NCBI RefSeq assembly: GCF_025345615.1
Contig: NZ_JAODWD010000006.1
Location: forward strand, 1-64,000
Source of the DNA: Mycobacterium deserti
Lineage (GTDB): Bacteria; Actinomycetota; Actinomycetes; Mycobacteriales; Mycobacteriaceae
DNA: 64,000 nt
Reading direction: 5' to 3'
Position numbers and translations under genes: made by a program. The notes below the pieces were generated by a model. The model was not told the origin of the DNA, made no database searches, and saw only the letters and a program-made list of their open reading frames with translations. Of the stretch, positions 26,297 through 35,208 are shown one piece after another (position 1 is the stretch's first letter; each line of letters starts with the position of its first letter).

Positions 26297-27281
26297 GTGG
26301 TTACGGTGGGGTTCGTGAGCAACACCGACACCGCGCCCGCCGAAGTCGCCTGCACTTCGTCGCCGTTCGCCGGTGTGCTGCATTCGCGTGAGGTACCGCT
26401 CGGTGGACCGCGTGCGATCAAAGTGCGCCGCACGCTGCCGCAGCGCGAGCGATCTCTCATCGGCGCATGGTGTTTCATCGACCACTACGGTCCACACGAC
26501 GTCCGCACCGGACCCGGCATGGACGTGCCTCCGCACCCGCATACGGGTCTGCAGACCGTCAGTTGGCTGTTCAGCGGCGAAGTCGAACACCGCGACAGCG
26601 CCGGTGTGCACGCGATGGTGCGACCAGGCGAACTGAACCTCATGACCGCGGGCGCAGGCATCTGCCATTCCGAGGTCTCCACGCCGGCGACGGCCGTTCT
26701 GCACGGGGTACAGCTGTGGGTGGCGCTGCCCGACGCCGCTCGCGACACGGCCCGCGACTTCGCGCACTACGTCCCGAGTCCGCGATCGGTCGGGGCGGCG
26801 ACGCTACGAGTCTTTCTCGGTGAGCTCGCCGGTGAACGGTCACCCGTGGCAACGTTCACTCCGCTGCTCGGCGCCCAGGTCGAGCTCGAGCCAGGCGCCG
26901 AACTGACCCTGGACGTTCGACCGGGACTTCGAACACGGCGTTCTGCTCGACCGGGGCCACCTCGATGTGGCCGGCACGCGTCTCGACACTGCCGACCTCG
27001 CTGTTCAACCCGCCGGCAGCGCTCACCTCACCGTGGCGAATCGCGGCGACGGGCCGGCGCGGGCGCTCCTGCTCGGCGGTCCGCCCTTCCCGGAGCGACT
27101 GGTCATGTGGTGGAACTTCGTCGGTCGCAGCCACGAGGACATCGCCACGTACCGACAGCAGTGGCAGGAGCATCACGACCGCTTCGGCTCGGTGAGCCAG
27201 TACCGGGGTTCGGTGCCGCGGCTCCCTGCGCCCGCCCTGCCGAACGCCACCTTGCGTCCGCGGTCCAACCATGGGGTATAG
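26297..27281 (+). pseudogene. Pirin-family protein, frameshifted
   Basis: Translation from GTG 26297 gives a good pirin N-terminal cupin: metal-binding PHPHTGLQTVSWLFSGEVEHRDS and AGAGICHSE. After LTLDVRP (about residue 209) similarity jumps to the +1 frame, which reads DFEHGVLLDRGHLDVAGTRL through RLVMWWNFVGRSHEDIATY and stops at 27281. Removing one G from the GGG at 26923-26925 would restore one continuous protein of ~327 codons. It is either a true one-base insertion or a sequencing error. The unshifted frame runs to 27292 with an Arg-rich, non-homologous tail. An alternative start is GTG 26315. Confidence 0.8.
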
Positions 27282-27288
27282 CGGAGAC

Positions 27289-27621
27289 ATGACCACCGAC
27301 AAGACCGGCGCGCAGACCACCGTGACCGCCGAAGCCGACCGATTCAGCATCGCCGTCGAGGATCAAACCGTGGGCTTCACCGAATTCGCCGAGCGAGACG
27401 GGCAGCGGATCTTCACCCATACCGAGGTCGACAACGCATTCGAAGGACGTGGCCTGGCAACGATTCTCATCGGCGAAGCCCTCGCGCGGACGCGGGAGGC
27501 CGGCAAGCGCATCGTGCCCGTGTGCGCGATGGTCGAGAACTACGTCGGCAAGCATCACGAGTTCGACGACGTCGTCGATCCCGTGGACCGCGACATCAAG
27601 CGCTGGCTGCAGAATTCTTAG
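27289..27621 (+). CDS. GNAT-family acetyltransferase, YjdJ type
   Basis: 110 residues from ATG 27289 with gcggag just upstream. Short GNAT fold: FTEFAERDGQRIFTHTEVDN, then the acetyl-CoA loop FEGRGLATILIGEALARTRE and IVPVCAMVENYVGKH. Proteins of this small YjdJ/Gtn group lack a typical substrate domain, so the target is unknown. It lies just after the pirin frame. Confidence 0.88.
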   Translation: MTTDKTGAQTTVTAEADRFSIAVEDQTVGFTEFAERDGQRIFTHTEVDNAFEGRGLATILIGEALARTREAGKRIVPVCAMVENYVGKHHEFDDVVDPVDRDIKRWLQNS

Positions 27622-27648
27622 ATCGGCTAACCCGATAGGGTCGTCGCG

Positions 27649-28452
27649 GTGACGACCGCCTTCTTCCTGCCCGACGGCGACCACTTTGTGCCGACACCCT
27701 TCGCGCGTGGCCCCTGGGGGCACACCATCAGCGGCAACTACGTGGGCGGGTTGCTGGGCCATGTCATCGAAGCCGCCGCAGGCGACCCCGAGTTACAACC
27801 GGCCCGCCTGACCGTCGACCTGTTCCGACCGGCGGCCCTGACACCGGTGCGCGTGGACACCACCGTCGCCCGCGACGGCAGGCGTCTACGCCTCGTCGAC
27901 GCGAACATGCATCAGAACGGCAAGGTCGTCGCACGCGCCAGCGCGCTGTTCCTGCGACGCGGCGAGCAACCCGAGGGGGACGTCTGGACATCCTCGACCG
28001 AGATGCCGCCGCCGCCACCTCTTCCCGAACGGGTGCCCGAGGATCTGGCCATGCTGGTGTGGATCTTCGGTAAAGACTCCGGCTCCCCCGGTCCGGACTC
28101 CAACCTCAGCGCCTGGCAGCACGTCGGCCCCAAGCACATCTGGGTGCGCGACCTGCTGCCACTGGTTGCGGATGCACCGATGACGCCCTTCACCCGCGCG
28201 GCCATGGTGGGTGACATGGCGAGTTCGGTTACCCATTACGGCACAGCCGGTTTGGGCTTCATCAACGCCGACTACACATTGACGCTCAGTCGACTGCCCG
28301 AGGGGCCGTACCTCGGCTTGAACGCCCTCACGCACTGCAGCGACGCGGGCGTCGCCACCGGCACGGCGACGGTCGTCGACCAGCACGGCCCGATCGGCAG
28401 TGCCACGGCGACCGCGTTGGCCAATCCCGGCTTCAGTCCGCCCCGCCCCTGA
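27649..28452 (+). CDS. Acyl-CoA thioesterase-like double-hotdog protein
   Basis: 267 residues from GTG 27649. Two hotdog halves resemble TesB/acyl-CoA thioesterase II-like proteins: the N-terminal half with SGNYVGGLLGHVIEAAAGD and LTVDLFRPAALTPVRVDTTV, the C-terminal half with FINADYTLTLSRLPEGPYLG and GVATGTATVVDQHGPIGSAT. It probably hydrolyses fatty acyl-CoA thioesters in the cytosol; substrate not readable. It lies 27 bp after the GNAT gene and ends at a bidirectional terminator. Confidence 0.85.
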   Translation: MTTAFFLPDGDHFVPTPFARGPWGHTISGNYVGGLLGHVIEAAAGDPELQPARLTVDLFRPAALTPVRVDTTVARDGRRLRLVDANMHQNGKVVARASALFLRRGEQPEGDVWTSSTEMPPPPPLPERVPEDLAMLVWIFGKDSGSPGPDSNLSAWQHVGPKHIWVRDLLPLVADAPMTPFTRAAMVGDMASSVTHYGTAGLGFINADYTLTLSRLPEGPYLGLNALTHCSDAGVATGTATVVDQHGPIGSATATALANPGFSPPRP

Positions 28453-28461
28453 GACGAGCGA

Positions 28462-28489
28462 ACGCCCCGCGGCGATGACCGCGGGGCGT
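28462..28489. terminator. Bidirectional terminator between convergent genes
   Basis: Perfect 11-bp stem ACGCCCCGCGG (28462-28472) / CCGCGGGGCGT (28479-28489), 6-nt loop, in the 51-bp gap between two convergent stops. Confidence 0.85.
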
Positions 28490-28503
28490 CCGTCAATCGG
28501 TTG

Positions 28504-29469
28504 TCAGCTGAGGCCGACGACCTCCTGGGCGATGTCTGCCAGGCGCGTCTGCGCCGCGGACACCAGCCGCTGCCGATTCTTGTGCATCTCCTCGTAGGCG
28601 ACGATCGTGCGGATGTCGGACGGATCATCGAGATCCTTCACCGCGGCGACCGCGTCGTTGAGGTTCAAGTCCTCGTAACCGGCGATCGGCAGCTCGTCGG
28701 CGTCGACGATGCCGCCTTCGGCGCGCGCCTTGTGCAGCCTGTCGGCCGCCTCATCGGCGCCTTCACGACGCACGACCTTCTCGGCGCTGCGAAGCGCACC
28801 GTCACGCGACGCGCTGAGCGCCTTGAAGGTGATCTCGCTGGCCCGCTGCGCACGCTCGCGCAGGTCCTCGACAGCCGGCCCCGCGGAACGCACGAGTTCG
28901 GCGAAACGCTCGATCGACTGCGCCGACCACTGCCCCGGCAGGTTCACGACCTTGACCGCCGTACCGGCTGCAGCCTGCAGCGGGGTGCGACGCAGAGCGG
29001 CGGGACCGCCAAGCGCCTCCTCGGCCAGCACCGTGGTCAGCCAGTTGACCGTCGCGGAGTGCGCGGTGATCAGTCGGTCGGCCAGCTGCTGTACATCGCT
29101 GCGCTTGGCCGAAACGGCGAGCGCCTTGATGTAGCGGGCACGGTCGAGCAGCTGGTCCTCGAGCGCGAGGTCGCCGAGCAGCGCCTCATCGAACGGCTGA
29201 GCCTGCTCGGTCAGCGCCTTGACCGCCGCGGCGGCACGACCCAGGAACGGGCCGATGGTGTCCGGGAATCCGCCGAGATCCCGGATCGCCTTCTCGATCG
29301 CCTCGGCGCGGATACGGCCGTTCTCGGCGTTCTGCGTCAGCTCACGGCGCACCGCTTCGGTGCGGGCCTGCGACACGCGGGTCTCCGCCACCTGGATCTC
29401 GGTGTGTGTGAGATCAAGAATGGTTCGCAGCTGCGTGAGCAGCGTGGTTTCGGTCATTGTTGTAGCCAT
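28504..29469 (-). CDS. Ferritin-like domain protein
   Basis: 321 residues from ATG 29469 (MATTMTETTLLTQLRTILDL). The N-terminal ~170 residues are helical with Glu/His positions typical of a ferritin-like four-helix bundle (LTHTEIQVAETR, GDLALEDQLLDRARYIKALA, LITAHSATVNWLTTVLAEE). The C-terminal ~130 residues are helical and charged. No signal peptide or membrane segment. Whether it binds a di-iron centre is unclear; the usual ExxH pairs are not all visible. It looks like a conserved single gene of the actinobacteria. Confidence 0.7.
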   Translation of the reverse strand: MATTMTETTLLTQLRTILDLTHTEIQVAETRVSQARTEAVRRELTQNAENGRIRAEAIEKAIRDLGGFPDTIGPFLGRAAAAVKALTEQAQPFDEALLGDLALEDQLLDRARYIKALAVSAKRSDVQQLADRLITAHSATVNWLTTVLAEEALGGPAALRRTPLQAAAGTAVKVVNLPGQWSAQSIERFAELVRSAGPAVEDLRERAQRASEITFKALSASRDGALRSAEKVVRREGADEAADRLHKARAEGGIVDADELPIAGYEDLNLNDAVAAVKDLDDPSDIRTIVAYEEMHKNRQRLVSAAQTRLADIAQEVVGLS

Positions 29470-29590
29470 CGTCAGTAGGCCCCCTTGAATATCGACGTAT
29501 TTGGTTTCGGCGCTTATGCGCACCTGTTACGTCGGCTACCCGGGTGCACGGGGGTAGGGAACGCGATGTGAGATAAGTCCCAATTGCGCC

Positions 29591-30070
29591 TCAGCGCGGC
29601 TGGAGCACCACGACCGGGATCTCGCGGTCCGCCCAACTCTGATACGTGTCGAAGTCGGCGTAGGCGTCCACCAGCTTCGGCCATAACCTGGCTTTTTCCT
29701 CTGCCGATGCGGTCACGGCGCGCACCGGTTTGCGCTGGGTGCCGATTTCGATGTGCACATCAGGGTTGGCCACCAGATTGCGGTACCACTGCGGGTCGGT
29801 ATCGCGCCCGCCCTGCGACGCCACAACGATCACGTCGTCTCCGTCGGTGATGTAGACCAGCGGCGAGACGAACTTCTTGCCGGACTTGCGGCCGGTGTGT
29901 TCCAGCAACAGCGTCGGTACGGGTTTCTTGAAACCGGCGCCGACGCGCCAGGTCTTGCCGATTTTTCCGCCGGACCTGCGATACACCCACACATGGGCTT
30001 TGCCCGCATACTTCATCACGGTCGTCACAAACGGCGAATTGAGTTGCGCCGGTTTCTTGCTCGGGTCCAT
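29591..30070 (-). CDS. Deazaflavin (F420)-dependent nitroreductase-family protein
   Basis: 159 residues from ATG 30070, which overlaps the upstream stop by one base (TGATG). DDN/FDOR-B family: TLLLEHTGRKSGKKFVSPLV, then IVVASQGGRDTDPQWYRNLV and NPDVHIEIGTQRKPVRA, the F420-binding pattern. Relatives reduce quinones and activate nitroimidazole prodrugs with F420H2. Probable two-gene operon with the PPOX protein. Confidence 0.9.
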   Translation of the reverse strand: MDPSKKPAQLNSPFVTTVMKYAGKAHVWVYRRSGGKIGKTWRVGAGFKKPVPTLLLEHTGRKSGKKFVSPLVYITDGDDVIVVASQGGRDTDPQWYRNLVANPDVHIEIGTQRKPVRAVTASAEEKARLWPKLVDAYADFDTYQSWADREIPVVVLQPR

Positions 30071-30576
30071 CACTTGTCCTCGAGGTACTGTGCGGTGCTG
30101 CCGCCGACGGGCATGGCGGGCATTCCGAGTTTGCGGTGGTCCCAGCTGCGCATCCGCTGCGGCACGACGCGCACGCAGATCCGGTTGTGCATCATCTGGT
30201 CGACGAACGGGCGCATCTCATCGGTGTAAGGGCCGGTGTAGCGCTCCCACACACTAATGCCGACCCGCAGGTTGGTGTCGGGGTCGTCGATGATCTCGGC
30301 CTGGCCGTCGATCGACACGCCACGGAGCGTGTCGTAGGAGTGCCCGTCCTCGATCATCACGGTGATCGTCGGGTCGCGGCGCAGGTTGACGGCCTTCTGC
30401 GACTTGGCTTTCGTCTCGAACCAGATCTCTCCGTCGACGACCGCGTACCACATCGCGACCAGGTGCGGCCTGCCGTCGGGAAGCACCGTGGCCATGGTCG
30501 CGGTCCTGCTGCGCTCGATGAATTCGGCGATCTCGTCGTCCGACATGACGATCTTCGCGCGTTCGTTCTTGCCCAC
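30070..30576 (-). CDS. PPOX-class (FDOR-A/B) flavin- or F420-dependent oxidoreductase
   Basis: 168 residues from ATG 30576. Split-barrel flavin-binding fold of the pyridoxamine-phosphate-oxidase class: FIERSRTATMATVLPDGRPH, AMWYAVVDGEIWFETKAKSQ and KAVNLRRDPTITVMIEDG. Members in mycobacteria use F420 or FMN to reduce small molecules. It is coupled to the downstream DDN-type gene and lies 13 bp after the stop of the molybdopterin oxidoreductase, so the three may form one operon. Confidence 0.9.
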   Translation of the reverse strand: MGKNERAKIVMSDDEIAEFIERSRTATMATVLPDGRPHLVAMWYAVVDGEIWFETKAKSQKAVNLRRDPTITVMIEDGHSYDTLRGVSIDGQAEIIDDPDTNLRVGISVWERYTGPYTDEMRPFVDQMMHNRICVRVVPQRMRSWDHRKLGMPAMPVGGSTAQYLEDK

Positions 30577-30589
30577 GGTTCGAATACTG

Positions 30590-32842
30590 TCAGGTCGCCG
30601 CGGCGCTGACCGTCACCGGGATGCCGTTGAGCGCGCCGTTTCCGGACGGTTCGTCGATGAACGTCGGCGGCGAAAGGATGTTGGTGTTCACGCCGGGTGC
30701 GCCGTTGGCGACGGCCATCCGGGTGCCCGGTTTGCCGTGGCCCCAGCCATGCGGCATGGACACCACGCCCGGCATGATCGCGTCGGTCACCTCGACAGAC
30801 ACGTCGATGCGACCGCCTGACGACACGACCGTCACGATGTCGCCGGTGACCACGCCGCGCTTGGTTGCGTCGTCGCGGTGCATCAGCAGTGTGCATCGGT
30901 CCCGGCCTCTCATCAGCGGGGCGACGTTGTGCAGCCAGGAGTTGTTGCTGCGCAGATGCCGCCGGCTGACCAGCACAAGCTCGTCGGGCGCGCGGTCGAG
31001 ACGCTCGGCAAGCCGCGGCAGGTCGTCGAGCAGGTACTGCGGCGTCAGCCTGATCTTCTTGTCGGCGGTGCCCAGCACCTCGGGCACCCGCGGCACCATC
31101 TGCCCGAAGTTGATGCCGTTCGGATGCTCTTTCAGTTTCGTCAGGCTGAGACCGTCAGGGTTCTCCCCGTAGCGGTCGCCGAAGGGGCCGGTGCGCAGGG
31201 TGAGGTCGAGGATGCGTTCGGGGCCGCCGCACTGGTAGTGCTTGCGGATCTGCGCGCCGTCGAGGCCTTGGGTGAAGGCCATGTAGTCGAAGAACCCGTC
31301 GTCGAACGCGGCGACGTCGACATCCTCGGCGGGGGTTCCGGTGCACAACCCGGTGAGCCGGATGAGGATCTCCCACTCGTGCGGCCGGTCGGGGTCATCG
31401 GGCGCGAACACCGGCGCCGAGTAGTTCGCGATGCTGTTGATGGCGAAGTTGAGGATCAGGTCGTCGTGATGCGGCTGCTCGAGCGGCGAGAGGCCAGGCA
31501 GGATCACATCGGCATGTCGGGTGGTCTCGTTGAGCCAGAGGTCGACCGCGATCATCGCGTCGAGGTCCGGGAGCACTTCGTCGAGCCGGTGACCGGCCGG
31601 CGTCGACAGCACAGGGTTGCCCGCCACGGTGATCAACGCTTTGATCTGGCCCTCGCCCGGCGTCGCGATCTCCTCTGCCAGGCATGACACCGGTACCTGT
31701 CCGAGCACTTCCTTGGCGCCGCGCACGCGGGTGCGGAACCGGCCGAACTCGGGCGCCCCGTCCTCGAGTCCGGGGAGCGGCTGCACAGTCACCGACCACG
31801 CCGCCGCACGCGGGAACATCGCACCGCCCGCGGTGTCGAAATGCCCGGTGAGGATGTTGACGACGTCGACCAGCCAGCTCGCCAAGCTGCCGAACTCTTG
31901 ATTGCACAACCCGATTCGGCCGTAGACGACGGCACGCTCGGTGCGCGCGAGTTCGCGCGCCAATTCGCGGATGCGGTCCGCGGCAACGCCCGTGACCGGT
32001 GCGACGCGTTCGGGCGACCACTCGGCGGCCACCATTCGCATACGGTCAAGCCCGTCGACGTACGGTGCCACCTCGCCGAGACTGACCAGCTCCTCGGCGA
32101 ACAGCGTGTGCGTGACGGCCAGTAGTAGCGCCGCGTCGGTGCCGGGGGTGATCGGCAGCCATTCGTCGGCGCGGGCTGCGGTCGCGGTGCGCACTGGGTC
32201 GACCACAATTACTCTGCCGCGCTTGCGAATTCCGTCGATTATGCCCATCACGTCGGGCGCCGCCAGCAGGGAGCCCTGCGACGCAGCGGGGTTCGCGCCC
32301 ATCACCACGAGCAGGTCGGTGCGCTCGATGTCGGGCACCGGAAAGGTCCACCACCCGCCGTACATCAGGTGCGACGACAGGTTCTTCGGCCACTGGTCGA
32401 CGGTGCCGGGCGAGTAGGACAGCGGAATTCCCGACATGCCGAGCAGCACGCCGGTGTAGCGGCCCAGAGAGAACGAGTGCGCGAGTGGATTGCCGGTGTA
32501 GCACGTCACGGCGCTGATGCCGTACTTGTCGATCACCGGGGCCAGCAGTTCGGTGCACCGCCGGAATGCGGCGCTCCAACTGACCTCCTGCCACTGCCCG
32601 TCGACCTTGATCATCGGGCGCCGGATACGGTCCGGGTCCTCGTGCACGGCGCCCAAGGTGGCGCCCTTCGGGCAGATGTGGCCGCGGCTCCAGGTGTCGT
32701 CTCGGTTGCCGCGGATACCGGCAACCCGCCCGCGCTCGACCTGAATCTCCAACCCGCACATGGCCTCACAGAGTGGGCAGGTGTAGAGGTGTCGACCGTC
32801 CTCGCCGGTGGCGGCCAGCGGAAGGTTTACTCCGGCAGTCAT
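30590..32842 (-). CDS. Molybdopterin-dependent oxidoreductase (formate dehydrogenase/BisC family)
   Basis: 750 residues from ATG 32842. The N-terminus carries a [4Fe-4S] motif C-x2-C-x3-C (CPLCEAMC, about 22-29) and a fourth Cys in GHICPKG. The molybdopterin domain follows (VVMGANPAASQGSLLAAPDV; LITVAGNPVLSTPAG), and the C-terminal molydopterin-dinucleotide-binding domain (DIVTVVSSGGRIDVSVEVTD; MPHGWGHG). No twin-Arg signal, so it is cytosolic. It resembles mycobacterial proteins such as Rv0197; substrate unknown. A 61-bp palindrome separates it from a divergent TetR gene. Confidence 0.9.
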   Translation of the reverse strand: MTAGVNLPLAATGEDGRHLYTCPLCEAMCGLEIQVERGRVAGIRGNRDDTWSRGHICPKGATLGAVHEDPDRIRRPMIKVDGQWQEVSWSAAFRRCTELLAPVIDKYGISAVTCYTGNPLAHSFSLGRYTGVLLGMSGIPLSYSPGTVDQWPKNLSSHLMYGGWWTFPVPDIERTDLLVVMGANPAASQGSLLAAPDVMGIIDGIRKRGRVIVVDPVRTATAARADEWLPITPGTDAALLLAVTHTLFAEELVSLGEVAPYVDGLDRMRMVAAEWSPERVAPVTGVAADRIRELARELARTERAVVYGRIGLCNQEFGSLASWLVDVVNILTGHFDTAGGAMFPRAAAWSVTVQPLPGLEDGAPEFGRFRTRVRGAKEVLGQVPVSCLAEEIATPGEGQIKALITVAGNPVLSTPAGHRLDEVLPDLDAMIAVDLWLNETTRHADVILPGLSPLEQPHHDDLILNFAINSIANYSAPVFAPDDPDRPHEWEILIRLTGLCTGTPAEDVDVAAFDDGFFDYMAFTQGLDGAQIRKHYQCGGPERILDLTLRTGPFGDRYGENPDGLSLTKLKEHPNGINFGQMVPRVPEVLGTADKKIRLTPQYLLDDLPRLAERLDRAPDELVLVSRRHLRSNNSWLHNVAPLMRGRDRCTLLMHRDDATKRGVVTGDIVTVVSSGGRIDVSVEVTDAIMPGVVSMPHGWGHGKPGTRMAVANGAPGVNTNILSPPTFIDEPSGNGALNGIPVTVSAAAT

Positions 32843-32862
32843 GACGCTCCTCGCCTGCTTTC

Positions 32863-32923
32863 GCCGAAATGGAATTCCGGGCTACGAAGCGGGCTGCTTG
32901 ATAGCCGGGAATTCCATTTCGGC
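32863..32923. promoter_or_regulatory. 61-bp near-perfect palindromic operator
   Basis: Arms 32863-32884 and 32902-32923 match at 21 of 22 positions as an inverted repeat. Each arm contains the 8-bp palindrome GGAATTCC inside GAAATGGAATTCC. The 17-bp spacer is itself centred symmetrically (AAGC ... GCTT at 32887-32890 and 32896-32899... with centre at 32893). It lies between the start codons of the molybdopterin oxidoreductase and the TetR gene and is the obvious operator for that TetR. Confidence 0.8.
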
Positions 32924-32983
32924 GCGGTCGGGTCGTGTTGTTGTGACAGACTGTAACGACAAACCGACGACCGGAGACGCGAA

Positions 32984-33574
32984 TTGGCGGATACCGCGGC
33001 ACGGCCTCACCGCCGCCAGGGCTCGCGCCGCGATCCCTCGATCGACACCGACGTGTTGGCCGCCGCACGGCGGCTACTGATCGATCGCGGCTACGCGGCG
33101 ACCAGCATCGACCTCATCGCGACGACGGCGGGGGTCAGCCGCCCCGCGGTCTACCGCCGCTGGAGTTCCAAGGCGCACCTGGTGCACGAGGCGTTGTTCC
33201 CCGACCTCGGCCCCGAACCACCAGCCGACGACTTCGCCGCGGAGATCACCCGGCTGTGCCACGGCGCCATGCGCATGTACGGCGATGCCGCGGTGCGTGA
33301 GGCAATTCCCGGTCTGCTCAACGATTTACGGGCCGACCGAAAGATGCGTCGGCTGCTCAGCGATCGCCTCGAGGCCACCGCCCGCAGTCAACTCGCAGCC
33401 AGGATCGACGGCGCGGTCGCCGACGGCGTCGCGCGCGCAGGCGTCAACGCCGACACGATCATGGACGTCATCGCCGGCGGCGCCTGGTATGCGGTCTGCG
33501 TGCGCCGCGTCAAGGACACCGACACCGCGGCCCGCAGGCTCAGCGAGCTGGTGCTGCGGGGCGTGCTGGCCTAG
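32984..33574 (+). CDS. TetR-family transcriptional regulator
   Basis: 196 residues from TTG 32984 with ggag 7 bp upstream. Typical TetR HTH: AAARRLLIDRGYAATSIDLI...AGVSRPAVYRRWSSKAHLVH (about residues 27-68). The C-terminal domain resembles TetR_C_11-like regulators (EAIPGLLNDLRADRKMRRLL). It is divergent from the molybdopterin oxidoreductase and likely controls it and itself through the palindrome. The stop overlaps the convergent lipoprotein stop in CTAG. Confidence 0.9.
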   Translation: MADTAARPHRRQGSRRDPSIDTDVLAAARRLLIDRGYAATSIDLIATTAGVSRPAVYRRWSSKAHLVHEALFPDLGPEPPADDFAAEITRLCHGAMRMYGDAAVREAIPGLLNDLRADRKMRRLLSDRLEATARSQLAARIDGAVADGVARAGVNADTIMDVIAGGAWYAVCVRRVKDTDTAARRLSELVLRGVLA

Positions 33575-34761
33575 CCGCTGGTCAGCACGGCGTACTGCGC
33601 GGCGACCAGCTGCTGGGTGTCCAGCAGTTCCTTGCCGCTGACCTCGATCGCATAGCGGTCGACCGTCGCCAGGCAGTAGAACGCCCCGTCCTTGAGGCGC
33701 AGGCACCGGCTGTCCGGCATGTTGCGCACCGCGTTGGCCGGCTGCGACGTCGGCTGCAGTTCAGCGAAGAAGCCGTCGACGACGCCGGTCGCCCCTTCGG
33801 CGTTCTCGGCTTCGTAGATGTTGGTCTTCGCCATCGCGACCAGGTCGGTGCCCGTGTCGGCGAACAACTTCGACGAGCGCGCCGGATCGGACTGGAAGTG
33901 CAGGGCGCCGCGCTGTTCGTACGTCGTGTACTGCGTACCCGCCAGGTCGCGCGGCTCGACCGGAACCGTGCGGGCCAACAACCCCGTCGGGTCGACGGAG
34001 ATGTCGGCGAACTCGGCGGGATCGGTTGCGCGGAAGTTGTCGATCTCCGGGCCTTGCAGGTCGAGCGTCTTGGCCACCAGCGCGGTCGCTCCGTCGACGC
34101 TCTCGGTGGACTGCGCCAACTGCATGAAAACGTAAGAGCCGTGAGCGGTGAAGGCGCGCACCGCGTTCCACCGCCCGGCATCGCGATCGATCATGACGAA
34201 GCTGTTGGCTTGCGCGTCGTCGTGGCCGGGAATCTGGACCTTCTGCGCCGGACCGTCGGCGCCCTGCTGCTTCAACGCGCTCTCGCCGAGTTCGGTCGCC
34301 GCGTCCTTGGCCGCGGTCTCGTCGGGAAACCGCAGCACTGCGGTCATCAGCAGCTTTTTGTTCGCTTCGGTGCGCGCGGAGGTGAAGCCGTTGACGAAGT
34401 TGTGCTTGCCCGCCACCGCCGCGAGCTCGCTGGGCCCGATCAGGGTCATCGCCTGGGCGGAGTCGAGCACCAGCGCGCCGAAGCCGAACCACCCGGTGAC
34501 CGCCGGATCGACTTCCCACGGGCCGATCACGTGGTTGGCCATGCGCTGGGCCTCGATGACGACCCCGCGCGCCGGGTCGCCTGCGACGCCGAGCGGCTGG
34601 GCCGGTTTCGTCGAATAGGGGCCGGTGTCGAGCGAGTTGACGTCGATGGTCGGCTGCGGCGGGGCGCTGGTGTCCTTGACCGCTGAGCCTTCGGTCGTCG
34701 AGCTGCACGCCGCTGCAGGCAGCACCACCGCGAGAACGAATGCAAGAAATGCGCGCCGCAT
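33571..34761 (-). CDS. DUF7373-type mycobacterial lipoprotein
   Basis: 396 residues from ATG 34761 (MRRAFLAFVLAVVLPAAACS); a TTG eight codons upstream is in frame. The lipobox is PAAAC, so the protein is lipidated and held on the outer face of the membrane. The mature part begins with a Thr/Ser/Pro linker and holds two similar alpha/beta halves; a Cys pair sits near the C-terminus (SRCLRLKDGAFYCLATVDRY). It matches, by recall, large mycobacterial lipoproteins of unknown function grouped under DUF7373. Confidence 0.82.
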   Translation of the reverse strand: MRRAFLAFVLAVVLPAAACSSTTEGSAVKDTSAPPQPTIDVNSLDTGPYSTKPAQPLGVAGDPARGVVIEAQRMANHVIGPWEVDPAVTGWFGFGALVLDSAQAMTLIGPSELAAVAGKHNFVNGFTSARTEANKKLLMTAVLRFPDETAAKDAATELGESALKQQGADGPAQKVQIPGHDDAQANSFVMIDRDAGRWNAVRAFTAHGSYVFMQLAQSTESVDGATALVAKTLDLQGPEIDNFRATDPAEFADISVDPTGLLARTVPVEPRDLAGTQYTTYEQRGALHFQSDPARSSKLFADTGTDLVAMAKTNIYEAENAEGATGVVDGFFAELQPTSQPANAVRNMPDSRCLRLKDGAFYCLATVDRYAIEVSGKELLDTQQLVAAQYAVLTSG

Positions 34762-34904
34762 TCGCAGAAAACTACCGTGCGTCAACGCCGCAACGTCGGC
34801 CCCGTGCCGAACGGGCTTACCGGCGACCTCCGAAAAAGGAAAACGTCACGATCTTTGTGCAGATCGCGACGTCACGCGCATTCGGCGCCGAACCGAAGTG
34901 ATTG

Positions 34905-34987
34905 TGGGCGAAGGGGGACTTGAACCCCCACGTCCCGAAGGACACTGGCACCTGAAGCCAGCGCGTCTGCCATTCCGCCACTCGCCC
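34905..34987 (-). tRNA. leuV: tRNA-Leu (CAG)
   Basis: 83-nt class II tRNA. The acceptor GGGCGAG pairs with TTCGCCC (one G-U), the anticodon loop TTCAGGT has anticodon CAG, a variable arm is present (TGTCCTTCGGGAC) and the T arm is GGGGGTTCAAGTCCCCC. CCA is not encoded. The symbol is tentative. Confidence 0.95.
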
Positions 34988-35208
34988 CAACAACCGGGGG
35001 AGCCTATCACGCACGGCGGCCCACTCCCCAACCGCACCGATCACGCTAATGCCTGCTTGATCGGCCAATCGGATTCTCAGAATTCTGTTGGTCCCGCACG
35101 ACTGTGCTGGGCCGATACCATGCAAGGAAGTATTGCGGCCAGACGACACGCGGCGGCGGGCCGACCGGAGCACGACGAAGGACAACGACGAGTGAGGCGG
35201 GCGGTGAC

